Shown here piece after piece: positions 46,263-59,624 of a stretch of 64,000 nt of DNA. The notes beneath the pieces are model-generated. The model searched no databases, was not told the DNA's origin, and was given only the letters and a program-made list of their open reading frames with translations. The DNA lies in contig JAVGWX010000011.1 in the NCBI GenBank assembly GCA_036924085.1, positions 24,628,739 through 24,692,738 on the forward strand, written 5' to 3'. The position numbers and the translations under genes were made by a program. Source of the DNA: Ariolimax columbianus (taxonomy: Eukaryota > Mollusca > Gastropoda > Stylommatophora > Arionidae). Each line of letters begins with the position of its first letter. Position 1 is the stretch's first letter.

Positions 46263-47363
46263 TTATAATGATATGGCATATCCAAGAAGCATATAGAACG
46301 TGGATCTATAATTAGCATTGACAGCTAAATACACAATTATTGGAGCCGAACACCCGAGCATACTCAATTGAAATGCAGTTGACCACAAGATGGTGCTAAG
46401 GTTGGCTAAATAACCGGTATTCAAGTTTGGGATAGCGTTGAACACAGTGATTACCACAAGTCTGGGCAGCGAACACGCTGATAACGTTATGGTTAAAGTC
46501 ACAACCACTTTCACTAGCTTCCTTTCCTTGTTCGATAAGTTCATATCTGACTTCTGACTTCCTGGTTCTGGTTGGTTTAACGAGGCTGATGCTCGAACTT
46601 TCGATGTGCCTTTTAAGGAATGTATCATCCAGAAAGTACATATTACCACGATAGTGAATGATATATCTGATAACACAAGGCTTACAGTGATATCGAATAT
46701 CATCTCAATGCGAGCAGCCTCCAGAGTAAACAGGACAGTGTAAACTCGTCGAGTTGGTTCGGTGATGTTAATGTCGCTGAACGTCGTTTCCGGGATATCT
46801 AACCAATCCATTTTGCGCATGACGTATATGGGCACGTGAAGGCCAATGTGTATGACGTAGATGGTAAATATGGCAACCACGATGCGGGACCTTGTAAAGA
46901 TGTGCTTGACTTTAAATGGAGAAACAACACAGAAACATCTTTCTATTGATATAACGGCAGTTATCCAGCAAGAGGTCAGGTACGTAATGTTCATTGCCCA
47001 TGCAAAGACGAAGAAGCCTAATGCCCCCGGATCTATAGGACTCGTTGGATAGAGCAAGTCGGCGTAGTAACACAGACTGATTGCCACATGCAACAATGTT
47101 GAGATAAGATCTGTCACCGACAAGGCAAATAGATCCACGCTTGTACTGTCTTTGAGACCTATTCTCCAGAAAACCACGATGTTGAAGAGGTTGCTAACAA
47201 CGCCAAACAACGATATGCAAAGCCCAACCATTGTAATGAGCACGCCGTGGTTTTTTAAGTTAAGATCATCCGTAGAGACTATTGTAACATTGTTACTTTG
47301 GCTGGAAGTCACTATAGCCTCTTGGCAGGTAGTAATCATTGAATGGAGTTTCACGTCAAACAT
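46263..47363 (-). CDS. Class A GPCR 4 (duplication unit B), start codon shifted
   Basis: This intact single-exon frame is the tandem twin of gene 3. At the position of gene 3's ATG this copy has GTG (47385-47387). The next in-frame ATG, at 47361-47363, gives a 366-residue protein that still contains all seven helices but loses the first two sequons. Landmarks are unchanged: VTDL in helix 2, Glu-Arg-Cys followed by CVVSPFKVKHIFT, CSLPR in helix 6 and NANY in helix 7. Differences from gene 3 cluster in the N-terminus, the helix 2-3 loop and the helix 6-7 region. There are no frame-breaking changes over 366 codons, which argues that it is or was recently functional. A use of GTG as start is unlikely in an animal. 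Confidence 0.92.
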   Translation of the reverse strand: MFDVKLHSMITTCQEAIVTSSQSNNVTIVSTDDLNLKNHGVLITMVGLCISLFGVVSNLFNIVVFWRIGLKDSTSVDLFALSVTDLISTLLHVAISLCYYADLLYPTSPIDPGALGFFVFAWAMNITYLTSCWITAVISIERCFCVVSPFKVKHIFTRSRIVVAIFTIYVIHIGLHVPIYVMRKMDWLDIPETTFSDINITEPTRRVYTVLFTLEAARIEMIFDITVSLVLSDISFTIVVICTFWMIHSLKGTSKVRASASLNQPEPGSQKSDMNLSNKERKLVKVVVTLTITLSACSLPRLVVITVFNAIPNLNTGYLANLSTILWSTAFQLSMLGCSAPIIVYLAVNANYRSTFYMLLGYAISL

Positions 47364-47477
47364 CGTCGTATTAGTAGACACGTACACTATAGTATATCAT
47401 AAAGGACTTCAGAAGTATACATGTCCGGGAAATTTATCACCTATAACACGGCTACTTCCAACTTGTGTGACTCTGGT

Positions 47478-47493
47478 GACCAATCAGAACGTA
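47478..47493 (-). promoter_or_regulatory. Conserved CCAAT-type block upstream of GPCR 4
   Basis: Identical 16-bp word gaccaatcagaacgta to that upstream of gene 3, about 115 bp before the likely ATG. Promoter function is inferred. Confidence 0.5.
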
Positions 47494-47589
47494 GCTATTA
47501 GTAACCTGCACAACGTCATCCAATAATTATAGGCATAAATACATACAATTATAACCTACATTTCTTTAAGCTCATACAATGATAATAAC

Positions 47590-47715
47590 AGTATCTTGGT
47601 CTCTTACCATGGCTGTAGGCACAATACTGAATTATGTCTCTTTCACTCAATCTAGGTCCAATACTTAATTGCGTCATTTACCATCACTCTAGGTCCAATA
47701 CTGTATTTGATATCC
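47590..47715. repeat. Short remnant of the 36-44-bp minisatellite (unit B)
   Basis: Three units with 'caatctaggtccaatact' match the longer array at 37180-37810. Confidence 0.75.
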
Positions 47716-48235
47716 AGTGCCCGATCAAATGCAGTGTGGTAATGTCGTAGCAAAGGTGTTTAAATAATGAATTTACAAACCACATGGACATCGATATTTA
47801 ATTGCCTTCTATGACATACTTGAATGCGTGCTATCTGTCAGCTATGGGCCGCTGATCGTTGCCGCACATGCACTGCTCAGTAATTGGATTCCATAACATC
47901 GATATATTGCATGCTATCATTTTCAGCTGTTTAACCCATTACCTTCTTAGACACCGAGCATTAGTTCGGCAACAAAGCATCATATGATTAACAGTATATT
48001 TATGCCAATTCTGTGTTACAAGTGCCAAACATGGCCTCTGTCCAGGGCGCGTGAGAGCAGAATTTCGATGTGTGAAATGAAGTGTTTGAGGAAGGTCATA
48101 TGTGTTACCAGAAGATATGGAATGTGGGACGACGACTAACGAAGTATGGTCGGCACTACGTCTTGTATCGAATACATTTCCACGCAGAAAATAAGTTTGC
48201 ATAGTCATCTCATAAGAATTCACCCTCATCAACTT
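47716..48235. other. Spacer in unit B, no recognised gene
   Basis: The 97-codon minus-strand frame at 47939-48232 has no recognised motif. Confidence 0.4.
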
Positions 48236-48239
48236 CTAC

Positions 48240-48420
48240 TGATGGCTTGCAACGCTGGTAGATCTGGCTACAGGGCAAGAGGCGACCGCGAGGCAGGTGG
48301 ATAGATGACATTAGAGTAATTGTACAGCGACAAGGTCTCACATTGGTCGACTCAACGCACTTGGCGCAGGATAGACGACTTGAGCTCCCTACACCGCTCA
48401 ACGGCACAAGTGGAAAGAAA
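48240..48420 (+). pseudogene. LINE RT C-terminal remnant
   Basis: The plus strand encodes 'WLQGKRRPRGRWIDDIRVIV' and then 'THLAQDRRLELP', matching the GRPRxRWxDDI and AxDRxxW motifs at the C-terminus of RTE/CR1-type LINE proteins. Fragment only, without a counterpart in unit A. Confidence 0.7.
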
Positions 48421-48753
48421 ACTAGCTAAACTAACTAACTTAACCCATTTCACTCTAACATTCCCATTATATTTAATTATGAAGAAATACTATTATTCTG
48501 CTCAAATCAATCTTTCCGTTGAATTATTTATTCGAATATCATTTCAATCTAATTATAAAAGAGATGCCAATGAGTGAGGGAGGTTATCTTCCAGCTCTAA
48601 TGAATTATTATTTGAAGTTTTACTACTTGGGGTACAAAGAGTTAACATCGAGTTCTGCACCAATCTCTCTGCTTTACCTGTCTAAGGTTACATGAGAATA
48701 TGTGGTAATATGCCATTCTGTCAACAGCGTGGACCCATTCTTCCTCAAGAAGA

Positions 48754-49154
48754 CTCAGTGGTCTCGAGGTAAGGTGTCCACCCCTGAGATCGCAGGTTCG
48801 AATCACAGTGGAGATCGGGATTTTTTTTCACCTATATATTCGGTTAAAAATTCCTCTAATCTTTTAGTAGTGAGATTGGACTCTCGTGTTCAGTGTCGAG
48901 CACGCTAAAAAATCTCTTGGCAGTTGGAAATCGCAAAGAGTAGGCTTAACGGCCGTTGTCGGGATAAAATTCAAAATTCTAGCTAAAACCTACACAAACG
49001 TTATTTGTTAAGAGCAGCCTTAGATGGCGTCTAGCTGGCTGCGGGTTTACATATCTTTAGTGTTGAGTCTATTGAACCCCCCCCCCCCCCTTCAAGAAAC
49101 TGGTTGTATACAGACTTTGTAGAGTCTTCTCAACCAGTATCAACAAGTTAAGTT
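48754..49154 (+). mobile_element. tRNA-derived SINE, family B, copy 2, with LINE-like 3' tail
   Basis: The tRNA-like head has A box TGGTCTCGAGG near 48759 and B box GGTTCGAATCA near 48796. The body shares 'agagtaggcttaacggccg' with copy 1. A poly(C) run of about 14 bases lies near 49078. The final 60 bp (49096-49154: gaaactggttgtatacagac, ttctcaaccagtatcaac) match the 3' tail of the CR1-like LINE at 8831-8895 in minus orientation. This head-body-LINE-tail plan is typical of functional SINEs. Confidence 0.87.
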
Positions 49155-49564
49155 CAGGTAAGATTATCGCCTCATTTGGGTCACCAGTTCAACTGTTCTC
49201 TCTCTGTCTCTCTATCTATCTATCCCTCCATCTCTCTCTCCCTCTCTCTCTCTGTTTATTTATCTATTTATGCCTGTGTTATCCATGACGTACCCTTCTT
49301 GGTTCTTAGTCTATTGATGTCTGTGTTATTGTGCATTGAATGCTGGTTTGTGGAAACGCGCATACAGGCATGGCATGTTTCAATTTATATTGGATATCAC
49401 AGACATAATTCCTAGCGTGTACAACATCCACACGATCTGGATATCCTCAGTGTATCACACAATCAGTCGCATTCCTTCATTCTGGATACATAATAATCTT
49501 TCGCCCTGTGCCCTTGGTAGTATGATTATGAACAGTCCGTAATCAACAACCGACTCTACCAATT
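49155..49564. other. Spacer with a short CT-rich run
   Basis: (CTAT)/(CT) run at about 49196-49270; otherwise nothing recognised. Confidence 0.45.
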
Positions 49565-49780
49565 GAAGATGTAGGGTGAATTGTGTTGTTGTTGTTTAAT
49601 GCCCACAATGAGTAAGTTAACCCTTTTGTGCGTCATGAAAAGGACGTTAAGTGGTGGGTTGTAGTAGTTTCCTTACATCCTGAGCGTGCTGATGAAAGTT
49701 GACCACGGTCCCCCAGGCGGTTGTGATATGCTTGGCTTCATCTATGTGACGCTAACTACTACGGTCATCAGATCGATCCA
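49565..49780 (-). mobile_element. Family M repeat, copy e (tail part)
   Basis: In minus orientation: CAA-rich end at 49575-49595, then 'gagtaagttaacccttttgt', 'gttaagtggtgggttgtagt' and 'acatcctgagcgtgctga' in the order expected from copies a and b. No minisatellite head. Confidence 0.8.
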
Positions 49781-51439
49781 CATCTTATCAGTCATGATGC
49801 CATGAAAACAGCATGCCTCCAGGGAAAGCTACGTAGACGAGAAATTGTGGTCTTCCTCAGTGTATTGTGACTGACCTTGACACGACGTCCTGGTCAGTGC
49901 CTGACTGGACTTGCATCTCAGTTCCCCAGGACGTAATGCAGTCGTTGTTCCAGGTTCACCGCTATAATAATCTTGATTCAGATTGCCAAGGTGGCGCAGA
50001 GGTTAGTGAACTAGCCTCCCAGCAGAGCAATCTGAGTGAGACGTATTTATTTTCTGATCGCAAAGCGGCTCCCAGGATGGACTTGTCCTTAATATTTTAA
50101 AAACGTGGGCATCATAGCAATTTAGGAAGTAAAGGCGGCCGGCGTTAAGCTGATTACTTTACGTTAGTGTACCGTCGGTCAAGATAATGTTAGACTTATA
50201 TCATATTTCGACGGAATTGGGAAGTCCTTAGTGTATCCATTCCTCGCGTGTATTGTTTGACCGATGTGGTATATATGAGGGGCTAGGATCAAAGGTTATC
50301 CCGAGATGTTTCTAATTGTCAATAATGAAACAATCATAGACAATATCAAGAAAGCCAACCTTCGTTTATTCATTGATCAAGGAACACCATATATTGCGTG
50401 CTTTTTTATGATTGATTTAGGGGTTGAAATCGAAACACCATTGCGAGATTACCTGCAAGGTTAGATGGGTGCCGTTGCCTAGTTCATACATATCAGAGCT
50501 GTACGTCATAATGCCATCTGAAAATGTAGTGTGTTCGTCCTGGCGCTGTGGGTGGTGAAATGTTGGTAAACTTTATTGTGTAGATGTTGAACATCACCGG
50601 TGAGATTGGATAATATTTGTGTTCCTGAGTATAGTCTCATCGACTCGGATGCCCAATATTCAAATCGCAGTGCAATTGTTCTTTTTAGCAGAGAACCAGT
50701 CATGGTTTGATACTGATATGATACTTTCTGCAAGGAACGACTTTCTGCAAAGGAAGGGTTTCACCCTGGGGGCAACTCTGCTCTCTTCTCTTACCTCCCC
50801 CTGTTTCATTTGACTCTGTCCTACAGTCACACTCTTGCACAACTTTCACACGCGCCCTCAGGGTTAGGCCCTTCCATTGCACTTTGGTTGGGCCAGCTTC
50901 TGAGGGCGCACAAACCTAGAATAGGTACATGCAGACGCACACAATATGCAGACGCATCCAAGCACTGGTTTATGCGTCCTGATATCGCCCAATGGACTAC
51001 GGTCTGGGGTGGAAAATGGCACGCCTCCGCCAGTAGAAACTAGTGAGGCAAACATCTAAGCAACAACAACAAAATGGTTTGATACTACACTACGTCAAAC
51101 AGCCCATCGAGGTACCGTCTATATGTATAATGCAGGTCGAGAGAAACTTCGACTGCTTCCTGTCTGAACTAGGATCAGGATTATAAGGATTCACTACAAA
51201 TCCGTTACCAGAGAGAACTCAACAAAGTGGAATAACCAAGATACGATAGGCTTCCAAAACATCAGTCATTACGAGGATCATTTTCCTTACTGCGGAGGAT
51301 TTATAAGACTGGGGAATAAATGTCGCTTCCCTCTACAGTTCCCAAACGCTGTAAGGCTTAGTTTTTAAATAATGTTTACTTCAGATGGTAAAATATATTG
51401 ATACATTACTGAGGTGTTGAACGCAAATAATAACAGCGC
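49781..51439. other. Long stretch in unit B without recognised genes
   Basis: Frames of 60-77 codons on both strands (for example 50506-50733 minus, 50810-51043 plus) show no domain. No tandem repeats. No clear match to unit A, so part of it may be an unidentified insertion. Confidence 0.4.
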
Positions 51440-52407
51440 CCACACAAAAGCTGATGATGGGGAACACACACAATGAGTAAGATCACTTTTTGATTTGCTA
51501 TGAAAAGGGCGTAACGTGGCGGGTTACAGTAGCTTTTCTCACATCCAGAGTGTGCCAAGGAAGGTCAATCAAGGTCCTCTAGTTATGCTTGTCTTCATCT
51601 GCGGTAATCACGTGAATCCGCCACCTCGTTAGCCAGACTGCCCTAAAAAAGCTTGTTTCCAAGGAAAACTTCATGGTAGTGAGGTGGAGGTCTTGGTCAG
51701 TATGTTTTTCCTGACCCTAACATTGTTCTATCAGTATGTTTTACTTGACCCTGGCTAATATTACCAGGAAAGTATATTTTACTTGACCCAGAATAACATT
51801 GTTAGATCAGTATGTTTTGTCTCGCCCTAACAAACATTGTTATATGAGTATATTTTACCCGGCCCTAACAAACATTGTTATATGAGTATATTTTACCCGG
51901 CCCTAACTAAAATTGTTCTATTAGTATATTTTACCGGGCCCCAACTTTGTTCTACCAGTATGTTTTACCTGGCTCTAAATAACATTGTTATATCAGTATG
52001 TTTTACTTGACCCTGTCTAACATTGCCAGATAAGAATATTTTACTTGACCCAGTATAACATTATTAGATCAGTATGTTTTACTTGACCCAGTATAACATT
52101 GTTATATCAGTATGTTTTACTTGACCCAGTATAACATTGTTATATCAGTATGTTTTACTTGACCCAGTATAACATTGTTATATCAGTATGTTTTACTTGA
52201 CCCAGTATAACATTGTTAGATCAGTATGTTTTACTTGACCCAGTATAACATTGTTATATCAGTATGTTTTACTTAAACCTGGCTAACATTGTTATATCAG
52301 TATGTTTTACTTGAACCTGGCTAACATTGCCAGATAAGTATATTTTATTTGACCCAGTATAACATTGTTAGATCAGTATGTTTTGCCTGACCAAACGTTA
52401 GTCTCCT
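51440..52407 (-). mobile_element. Family M repeat, copy f, most complete, with about 18-unit head
   Basis: Read on the minus strand it starts at 52407 with 'agactaacgtttggtcaggc', runs through about 18 units of 37-38 bp (plus-strand core cagtatgttttacttgaccc, agtataacattgttatat) to about 51700, then has the unique tail 'tccttggaaacaagc', 'gtctggctaacgaggtgg', 'ggatgtgagaaaagctactg' and 'gagtaa' ending near 51440. This gives the reference order: start motif, minisatellite, unique segment, terminus. Confidence 0.88.
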
Positions 52408-52489
52408 GTCCACATCTCGAATGTGGAAATAATCTATGCGTTTCTGACGTACTGAGACATAAAATGAATGATCACACAGAAACATATAT

Positions 52490-52970
52490 ATCATTTAACG
52501 AATTATCTACCACTGCATCTCCAGTAGCTTCTTCTTCATCTTCCCTTCTTCTTCGTCGATCGTTCTCAAACTAGCCCTGAATATGAATTTGCAAGTAGTA
52601 GGATGTTGTCCAGAGAACGGAAGTAGATGTGTCGTAGTTTACAGATTGACTGCAATTTGTGCACGTTTCCGTCCGACACATCCGACTTCAGCAAGACCTT
52701 TTTTTGTTGCTGAGTTAGCCTTCCATCTCCGATCTCTTTTCCTTAGTATGTATATCCTGTAGCAACCTGTTATCCATGATTACCACGTACAGGGGAAGAA
52801 GGATCTTGGAAACCCTGGGTCGCTGGAGCAGACGTCAAATATCCGTTTGGGGTCACTTATCGCTACGGCCTATTCACTGCTCAGCATCACGACCCCATCT
52901 CCAGCAGCAGCAACTTCTATACATTCTTTGGTTCATTTATCAATAATCCAACAATTCGTCCATTCATTCA
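52490..52970. other. Unit B copy of the 40930-41280 block
   Basis: Aligns with unit A over 'gaattatctaccact', 'agtagcttcttcttcat', 'tatccatgat' and 'cagcagcaact'. It is interrupted by an inverted family G fragment at 52600-52705 that unit A lacks. Confidence 0.75.
52600..52705 (-). mobile_element. Family G retroposon fragment
   Basis: In reverse orientation it contains 'cttgctgaagtcggatgtgt', 'ctgtaaactacgacaca' and 'ttccgttctctgga', matching the middle of 30756-31118. Both ends are missing. Confidence 0.8.
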
Positions 52971-52974
52971 CCTT

Positions 52975-53265
52975 GTTAACGGCAAAGGCAAAGGACGCCG
53001 TCCATCGTAGACGATGATGGCATAATTAATTTTGCTAGCGCTATTTTTAGCAAGGATTAACTGCGCTACTTTTTATCCTCACTCTCTCGTCTCGAGCCGC
53101 CCGACCCCAGTGGCAAGTCAAAGACAAGACAACTAAGGAGCGACTATGAGATGCAGGGGACTCCGCATCAAGCAAACTTGAAAAAGACGGAGTCCGAAGT
53201 CGAGCCCCCACCACCTAATCACGAGGCCGACAGCTTAACCACTTCGCCACGGAATCCCCTTGAAG
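52975..53265 (-). mobile_element. tRNA-derived SINE, family C
   Basis: In minus orientation the head reads ggggattccgtggcgaagtg, gttaagctgtcggcctcgtg, a tRNA-like A box, with a weaker B-box-like 'gggctcgacttcg'. The body extends to about 52975. In unit A the flanks 'catcttgt' and 'agctccaat' are directly joined (41280-41295), so this element inserted in unit B after duplication. Confidence 0.75.
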
Positions 53266-55458
53266 CTCCAATAGAAAACCTGGGCCACCAAATGAACCTT
53301 CTTTTCAACCATTTACAATCATTCCCCTTATTCTTCCAATGTAAAAGCATATCTTTTTAATGTAGCTAGTTTGATTTAAAGGAAGTCTGTTTCTTGAGAT
53401 TTGTCAATGGTTGATTTTAAAGACAATGTTTCTACATCGTAAGCTTGCCATACGCAAACAAAACTCTCTTTAGTTGACTTTTATTATATACTTGGCACAC
53501 CTATGGATCTATCAACATCTTTAGATTCATCGAGTAAGTAAGATCGACAACCCACCACATAAAAACTGAGACTGAATACAACCATGTTCTGTAGCACTTT
53601 ATTTCTACTGGCAGCGGCCGCCGAGGATTACTGTTACCTTTATATTTCTTCCTATTGTTGTGGGACAATTAAACTTGTCCTTGTTAATTGAGTGTCGGTA
53701 TGTTTACATGCATTTTTCATGTTTAATTAGGCTTACGGGTTGTTTAAACATCAAATTATATAATTGTGTTTTCTTTCAATATCACAATAATCCACGAGAG
53801 AGGTAATTGAAACACTGTCATAATTATGTGTGAACAACGCAGGAAATCATACATTTCTTCGATGTCTTACAATTTAAAGCAGACTATTGTTTATTCTCGA
53901 AAATATCAGTATTGATCAATTCTCCGCGACAAGGTTCGACCATGTTTCGATAATTTTCTGGTAAATTACAAGTCTTCCTAATAACCGATTTCTTTCACTT
54001 TCAAATTGACAAAGTAAATATGTTCATCGTGTGACAAAATAATCTGGTTAAATTTAGTGATGTTTATGTAAAGACGTGTGACGTAACTGACTAGCGATGT
54101 AAGAACAATTATTGATGAATTAGTCTTTAGAAATGCTGACTGTTTTGTCTACATCTGTTCATGTCCCTTTCTGCAAGAAGGTAAGTGTCATGGTTAGACT
54201 AATAGAACGTACTGTAGAGATCGATAACATGCTAGAGCTGCAACTCTCAGTTGTTACTGTTGTTGTTGTTTCGGATGCAGCAGCATCCAGGCCTTCGGGT
54301 TGGGTCAAATGCCATGTAATGGTAGCTGCACTTGTTTGTTATAAGAAGAACCATTTTACTAACATCGTTAAGCGATGATGTTCTTAATGAGACGATGCTC
54401 CACGGTTTCGTAATGGAGTACATAGCTGGCACTCTCAAGTGTGATGTGGTTGGATTCTGTCCAGGTGTTTCTTAAGTAGGATGTGTTGAGTTCTCAGTCG
54501 GAAAATGATTCTCTGATCTTTCCTTGTGAGTTGATTGATACTGTCTTTTTTGGTTGAGGCTTGCCATATATCTGTAACCCTTCATCTCCGTGTCTCTCAC
54601 GCTCAACATGTTCATTTGAAACGTCCGTGTTTGCTGTTCTATGATCTGATTGATTGTTGTATAAAGTGGATGCTGAATGTGTCTGTTCTTGTCTTGATTC
54701 CTTCTTTAATTGCTTGTTTGCCTTGTCATTGATGTGTGTCTTTGAGTGTCCAGAGACCCACTCTATAACTATTTTGACGACGTAGGAGTGATAATGTGGT
54801 TAACGTCTATAGATATTTGTATACTGTCATGTCTATAGTGTCCAGCCACTTCTAATGCTTGAAGAAGGAACACGGAGTCTATAAAAGATAACAATGTATT
54901 GGGCCTTTGAGCGAAAGTTCAAGAAAATACAAATATTCTCACATGTTAAAAGGCGGCTTCAAGTGTAGTTATTTCAGCTCGCAATTGAAGCAAACCTTCC
55001 CGCAAACAACAGATAGCTCATCAGATGATCCGTCTAGGTATTTTTCATAATTGCCATAACCTACTTTGATGGTGGCTTTAATGTCAGATCCATCAGAACA
55101 TACATTGATCCATTCATCGGGATTGACATCAATAGTTCGTTGAACTGCTGGCATGCGAGTACTTGGATCTGAACTGTGGTTGTATCAACTACCAATTGTG
55201 TCAGTATTTCTAGTGCTTTAATGAATTTACGTGGTGGTATATCTTTTAATACTCTCTGAACCTCTTGTCTTATTTCTGGGAAGGTCCCGTCTGTCTTCTG
55301 ATTCAATTAACATGGTGGAGTGAAGCTTTTGTTCGAATTTTTTTGACTATCAATTTTGCACAAGGTGTCTGTTTAGATGATTATGTATTTTATCTCGGAA
55401 GAATTCTGAAATTTATCTTCAGTCTTAAGGAAACAAATGTGTATGCAGATTTATAAGA
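53266..55458. other. Unit B part of the segmental duplication, mostly noncoding
   Basis: Collinear with 41287-43358 in unit A. Conserved blocks include 'taattaggcttacgggttg' and 'gacgatgctccacggtttcg'. Divergence is greater than between the two receptor genes, as expected if the receptors are under selection and this sequence is not. Confidence 0.75.
54960..55310 (-). pseudogene. Degenerate coding-like block of unknown origin, paired with unit A 42802-43372
   Basis: Minus-strand frames encode 'RKFIKALEILTQLVVD' and 'QFNELLMSIPMNGSMYV' (frame 55306-55061) and 'DEWINVCSDGSDIKATIKVG' (frame 55154-54969). Unit A has related peptides such as 'INGYIYTQMDLHCK' and 'IEQKSILHHLNEIKRHIF' but with its frame broken elsewhere. 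I do not recognise the family. It may be an old exon or a transposon remnant that was duplicated with the GPCR. Confidence 0.3.
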
Positions 55459-56848
55459 GTAGCTTCAAATTAAAACCTTAAAAATGGAACAGCAATTCGA
55501 AAAAGCATGACTTTGTATTGTAACTCGTTAATACGGTTTCTTATGAGGTCAAGAGTGTCCTCAACTTGTTATACCGGTGCAGACGAACAATTTAATGTCA
55601 TAATTGCAGTTAAAATATGGCAGCCCGACTATTGACATGCACGAAAAGGTAGCAATGTTGTGTTTTCCGTTTTGTTTTAGCAGCGAAGGGATGAAACCTA
55701 TAGACATTAATTAATAATAATAATAATGCTCGCGAAGGCGTCAAAGGTGCGTTGCTTCTATCGACGACTACCATGTCCAACTGCTGAGGCTGTGTTCATG
55801 CGTAGCGTGTCGACCGAAATCCCTACAGACTCCCCAGGTGGAGCTGAGAACTCTTCTGCCTTGGGAGGAGGGCCACATGATTGTCTTCGACCAATGTTTG
55901 TGTCAGGCTTTCCCTGTTCGTCCGTGTCAAACTTTCTGTTGTTTTTTTTTCGTAACCCGTCTCCGAGTTCTCTAGATTGTGACTATCTTTTGGTCAACGG
56001 GACCGTTGCAGTGCTGAGAATACGAGGGAGAGGTATCGTGTAGAGGGAGAGGCGGGCAGGAGGAAGATCCAGCAGGAAGGTCATCAAGTAGTGATAACCT
56101 AGACCGAACTCTGATGTGCAGCCAAGCGGAAGGCCGAACTCCATCATGGACTGGCCTCCCACGGTTCAAGCCAGGCATGACACGCATCATTACAAACAAG
56201 ATAACCGATTGAAAGCACATCAATACCACAGAACAAAGTCCCTGAAACCACCTGGTGAAGGAGTTGGGAATTATAATCCGAACAGGAAACATTAAACATC
56301 AGAAAACTCGACATAAACACCGGAACGAGTCAAGAGCGCAGCTATTAAGGCGCGACCATCTTACTTTTTTTTCAAAGATATTCATTGGCAAATAATAATC
56401 CAGAACGGGGATCCACGCATTTCACTCCCAGTCAGTCGGCAATTTTCCTTTTTGCAGACTCTGAGGTCACTTCTCGGTGTTACTGACCCGATCACAAACA
56501 ACCTGTCACAGAACTCACCTGTTTTGGAACGTCTTACCTCATTCACACACTTGATGGAGTGAAAGGCATGCATCACTGTATCTGACCTTCATTTGTCGAT
56601 GAATTCTTATAGGTTTCATCCCTTCGTTGCTGGAAAACGTATAACAGAACGCTGTTCCTGTATAGTGCACGTCAATGTTAGATCGGCCATTTTTAACCTC
56701 AGTTAAGACGTCATATTGGTAATCTGCATCGTGATGGCACCTGCATGACACTCTTAACACCCTTAGCAAATATATTAGCACGTTGGAATACAAAACCAAG
56801 GTTTCTTTAATTTTCTCACTTTTTTAGGTTTTAATTTCAAGCTCTCTC
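55459..56848. mobile_element. Mariner-B element with inverted ends and nested insert
   Basis: The left end 'gtagcttcaaattaaaacct' (near 55461) and the right end 'aggttttaatttcaagctct' (near 56827) are inverted repeats. Near the right end the minus strand encodes 'TAFCYTFSSNEGMKPIRIHR' and then 'QMKVRYSDACLSLHQVCE' (transposase HTH1), and an inverted decayed copy of that segment lies at about 55650-55700 in the left arm. The middle (about 55700-56340) begins with an AATAAT run, is unlike mariner sequence, and may be a nested insertion. No catalytic core. The left half is shared with unit A (43359-43680). Confidence 0.72.
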
Positions 56849-57257
56849 GTATCTGCGGATCACAGAACATTATAATTATTCTTCTTCTTCGTTTTCTTCT
56901 TCTTCAATTTCTTCTTTTTCGTATTTTTTTTTACAGTTGGCTTTCTTCAGGAAGCCTGCACCAACGTACAGTATGTGCTCATGAATTGGGGATTTAAGCA
57001 GTAATTTATTGAACACGATACGATTGCTAGTCCCATGCACACCTGACTTTAGTCGACTTTTATGACATCCATGTCGTGAACCAATTCTTTCCTCCCCAGT
57101 AAAGACCATAATGATCCAATCAAGAAATTGGAGTGTTTAATCAGTTATCTATTTAGTAATCGAACAATACCTGGCATTGATCTGTTTAATTGATTTCATT
57201 TCTTTTCATTTCTAACCTAAACATTTCTTGCAATTTTTGCTAAAACGGTATTAAACA
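56849..57257. other. Spacer, nothing recognised
   Basis: A TTC-rich run at 56880-56920; no gene-like feature. Confidence 0.4.
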
Positions 57258-59489
<2,232 letters not shown>

Positions 59490-59490
<1 letters not shown>

Positions 59491-59513
59491 ATAAATATAT
59501 ATGTATATATTTA

Positions 59514-59565
<52 letters not shown>
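59490..59565. repeat. (TA)n microsatellite at the LINE 3' end
   Basis: TA dinucleotides followed by a short CA run, directly after the LINE terminus. Confidence 0.95.
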
Positions 59566-59567
<2 letters not shown>

Positions 59568-59624
59568 TTTACAACATAATGCATGTGAGAAGGTACATGT
59601 ATATTAACTATGCACTGACGAACA

